Assembly: GCA_026874595.1 (NCBI GenBank)
Contig: CM049314.1
Coordinates: forward strand, 35,941,229 to 36,005,228
Direction of reading: 5' to 3'
From: Sipunculus nudus
Taxonomy: Eukaryota > Annelida > Sipuncula > Golfingiida > Sipunculidae
DNA length: 64,000 bases
In this document: in pieces, positions 62,616 through 64,000 of the stretch
Position numbering within the stretch: position 1 is the first letter of the stretch
Layout: every line of letters begins with the position of its first letter
The notes under the pieces: generated by a model
Seen by the model: the letters and a program-made list of their open reading frames with translations, nothing else
Database searches by the model: none
Told to the model about the DNA's origin: nothing
Translations under genes and position numbers: made by a program

Positions 62616-63439
62616 AATTCATTTAAAAGACATACGTACACACACATACATTACTTAAGTATTTAATGTACATGTGTATGTGTGAACCAGAACCGTTCAT
62701 CCTTTATCAGGGCATTTTTTTTCATCCTCATTTCAGGAAAACGTGGCAAACACTACATCCGGCATAATCCTGCAAGGTCCTACGACTGCTTTTAATGAAC
62801 AGTTTGATAAAGGCCCATTCAACAGAACAGAAACAATGAAACGCACTGCCAAGAAGAAAATGACTTTCAAGCAGCAGCATTCTCAAGAAGTGAATATCAT
62901 GAACTTTACAGAACTGTTATCATCTGCAAGAACAGTTAACGGCTGCTTAGTTGTGAAAACGTCGAAAAAAGATATATCTAACAAAGTTCAAAAGGCAATA
63001 GCTTGTGTGAGCTTTTCTGAATCAAACAGAGCCGCGTTAAACTGCCTTGACACCGCAGATGTGATCAAGACGGATCCAGAGTTGAATGAAGTGATTTTGG
63101 TAAAGCCATTGAGGTTCTGCTTCCGTCCAGAAAACGTGGCTCCCATTTTTTTGTGTGCTAAAAGGTATGCGTCTCTTGATTTTTCAGCTTCTGTAGAACC
63201 CTTTGAAGTACGTATATGTGCTGTTCCCGATCAAAAGATCAAACGGGAGGAAAATTGAGCAGTCAGACAAACAACAATGAGAAAACTTGCACACGATGTG
63301 TGTAAAATATTTATTCACTCGGGGACATGGGATATCAAACTAGTTTCGAAAGTAGCGGACTGCCAATCAAAAGGAAACTTTTTCGCCCCGGGCAAAACAT
63401 ATGATAACAAAAACAGTTCGCCTGTATATATCATAATAT
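62340..63439 (+). pseudogene. Second copy of the 7TM receptor gene, exons 1-2, with premature stop
   Basis: Exon 1 is 62340-62420 (signal peptide MHNFPFAVILFILTGISVVS) and exon 2 is 62737-63439, with the same splice sites as the first copy. One codon is missing in frame (KTSKK for KTTSKK). A single G-to-T change turns GGA into TGA at 63256-63258, which ends the protein at about residue 200, before TM1. Six of the eight ectodomain cysteines precede the stop. It is either a dead copy or a source of a secreted ectodomain fragment. Exons 3-4 would lie past the window. Confidence 0.8.
62566..62613. repeat. (AT)n microsatellite in receptor intron 1, copy 2
   Basis: Equivalent to the tract at 19,766-19,818 in the first copy. 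Confidence 0.85.
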
Positions 63440-64000
63440 GTAAGTACAACTTACAGTTGTCATTTGTGCACAGTTGCTATTTTTTAATTGTCTGCAGCGT
63501 GAGTTGTCGATAAACCATTGACGGACAACAGCAAAGCACTGATTGCAGTGATATTTGTTGGTCAGTTTTGTATTAAGCTGAAATATCATGAGATTGTACA
63601 CCTTTTATTGTAAATGTTAATGCAACTTTAAAGAAGAACATGAACACGGTTGGTGCTGGATGTACATTAAATATATGTGACTGTGCATTACTTTCACTCT
63701 TATTTCAATGTTTGATCAACTTTTATTATCTCTCAGAGGCGTCAACACAGCGGGATGGGGGTATATATCTTTTTTTATAGCAAGTGGGGGGGGGGGGGTG
63801 TCAATGTAATCACCCAACTGATGTTCATATAATACATGTAATAATTATACATTGGAAATGAAATATATAAAAAAATAAGAATTATAGATATTTGGTTCCA
63901 TTTCTTAGTTAACTATGAAATATATTATATATTGTTTAGAATTCACATTAATTGGTAAAATAATAGCTTATTTTTTAAACCTTATACATAATTGTTATGT
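63440..64000. other. Receptor copy 2, start of intron 2
   Basis: Matches 20,649 to about 21,200, including a G run near 63,786. No coding sequence is seen. Confidence 0.6.

Larger units (their letters stand above)
57831..64000. mobile_element. 14-kb receptor-carrying element, second copy (left part only)
   Basis: Begins CATCGCATAAGTAATGG after AK intron 3 sequence ending GAGGTCACTA, exactly as at 15086, and matches 15,086 to about 21,200 to the end of the window. The right arm would fall outside. Confidence 0.7.

Overview
The window looks like nuclear DNA from a lophotrochozoan invertebrate, most likely a mollusc. It is AT-rich, full of (AT)n microsatellites and short inverted-repeat elements, and its genes have many introns with GT/GC...AG splice sites. 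The main gene family is a tandem array of single-domain arginine kinase (AK) genes, all on the minus strand. Every complete gene has six exons with the same phases and lengths (154, 272, 149, 166, 181 and 149 coding nt from exon 1 to exon 6).

Layout. Gene A (178-3828) has exons 3, 2 and 1 and runs off the left edge. Gene B has exons 6-4 at 11835-13344, exon 3 at 29131-29279, exon 2 at 30847-31118, and two broken exon-1 copies at 32565-32666 and 34901-35022. Gene C (37366-44469) is complete and would encode 356 aa. Gene D shows exons 6-4 at 53675-55182, and its 5' part lies beyond the right edge. B and D carry the same large insertion in intron 3. In B it is complete: about 13,967 bp (15086-29052), bounded by inverted arms of roughly 500 bp with TA on both sides. 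It contains a four-exon gene on the plus strand (19541-26404) for a 534-aa seven-transmembrane receptor with a signal peptide and a large eight-cysteine ectodomain. A and C have no insertion at that site.

Segmental duplication. Positions 3675 to about 21,200 recur at 44316-64000 with high identity (offset 40.6 kb, rising to 42.8 kb through indels). The period therefore holds one empty AK gene (A or C), its upstream region and one AK gene with the receptor element (B or D). The second receptor copy (from 62340) has a premature stop at 63256-63258. High identity to A begins at exon 1 of gene C, whereas the introns of C resemble those of B, so C looks like a recombinant.

Other content. Two degraded non-LTR retrotransposons lie at about 33,675-34,849 and 41,090-43,300. 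There are several non-autonomous inverted-repeat elements (307 bp, about 800 bp, 847 bp and about 950 bp), tRNA-derived SINE-like sequences, a minisatellite of about 35 bp units just inside the right arm of the large element, and GC-rich repeats. I found no rRNA, intact tRNA gene or CRISPR. Coordinates and splice sites were read by eye, and no database search was done.
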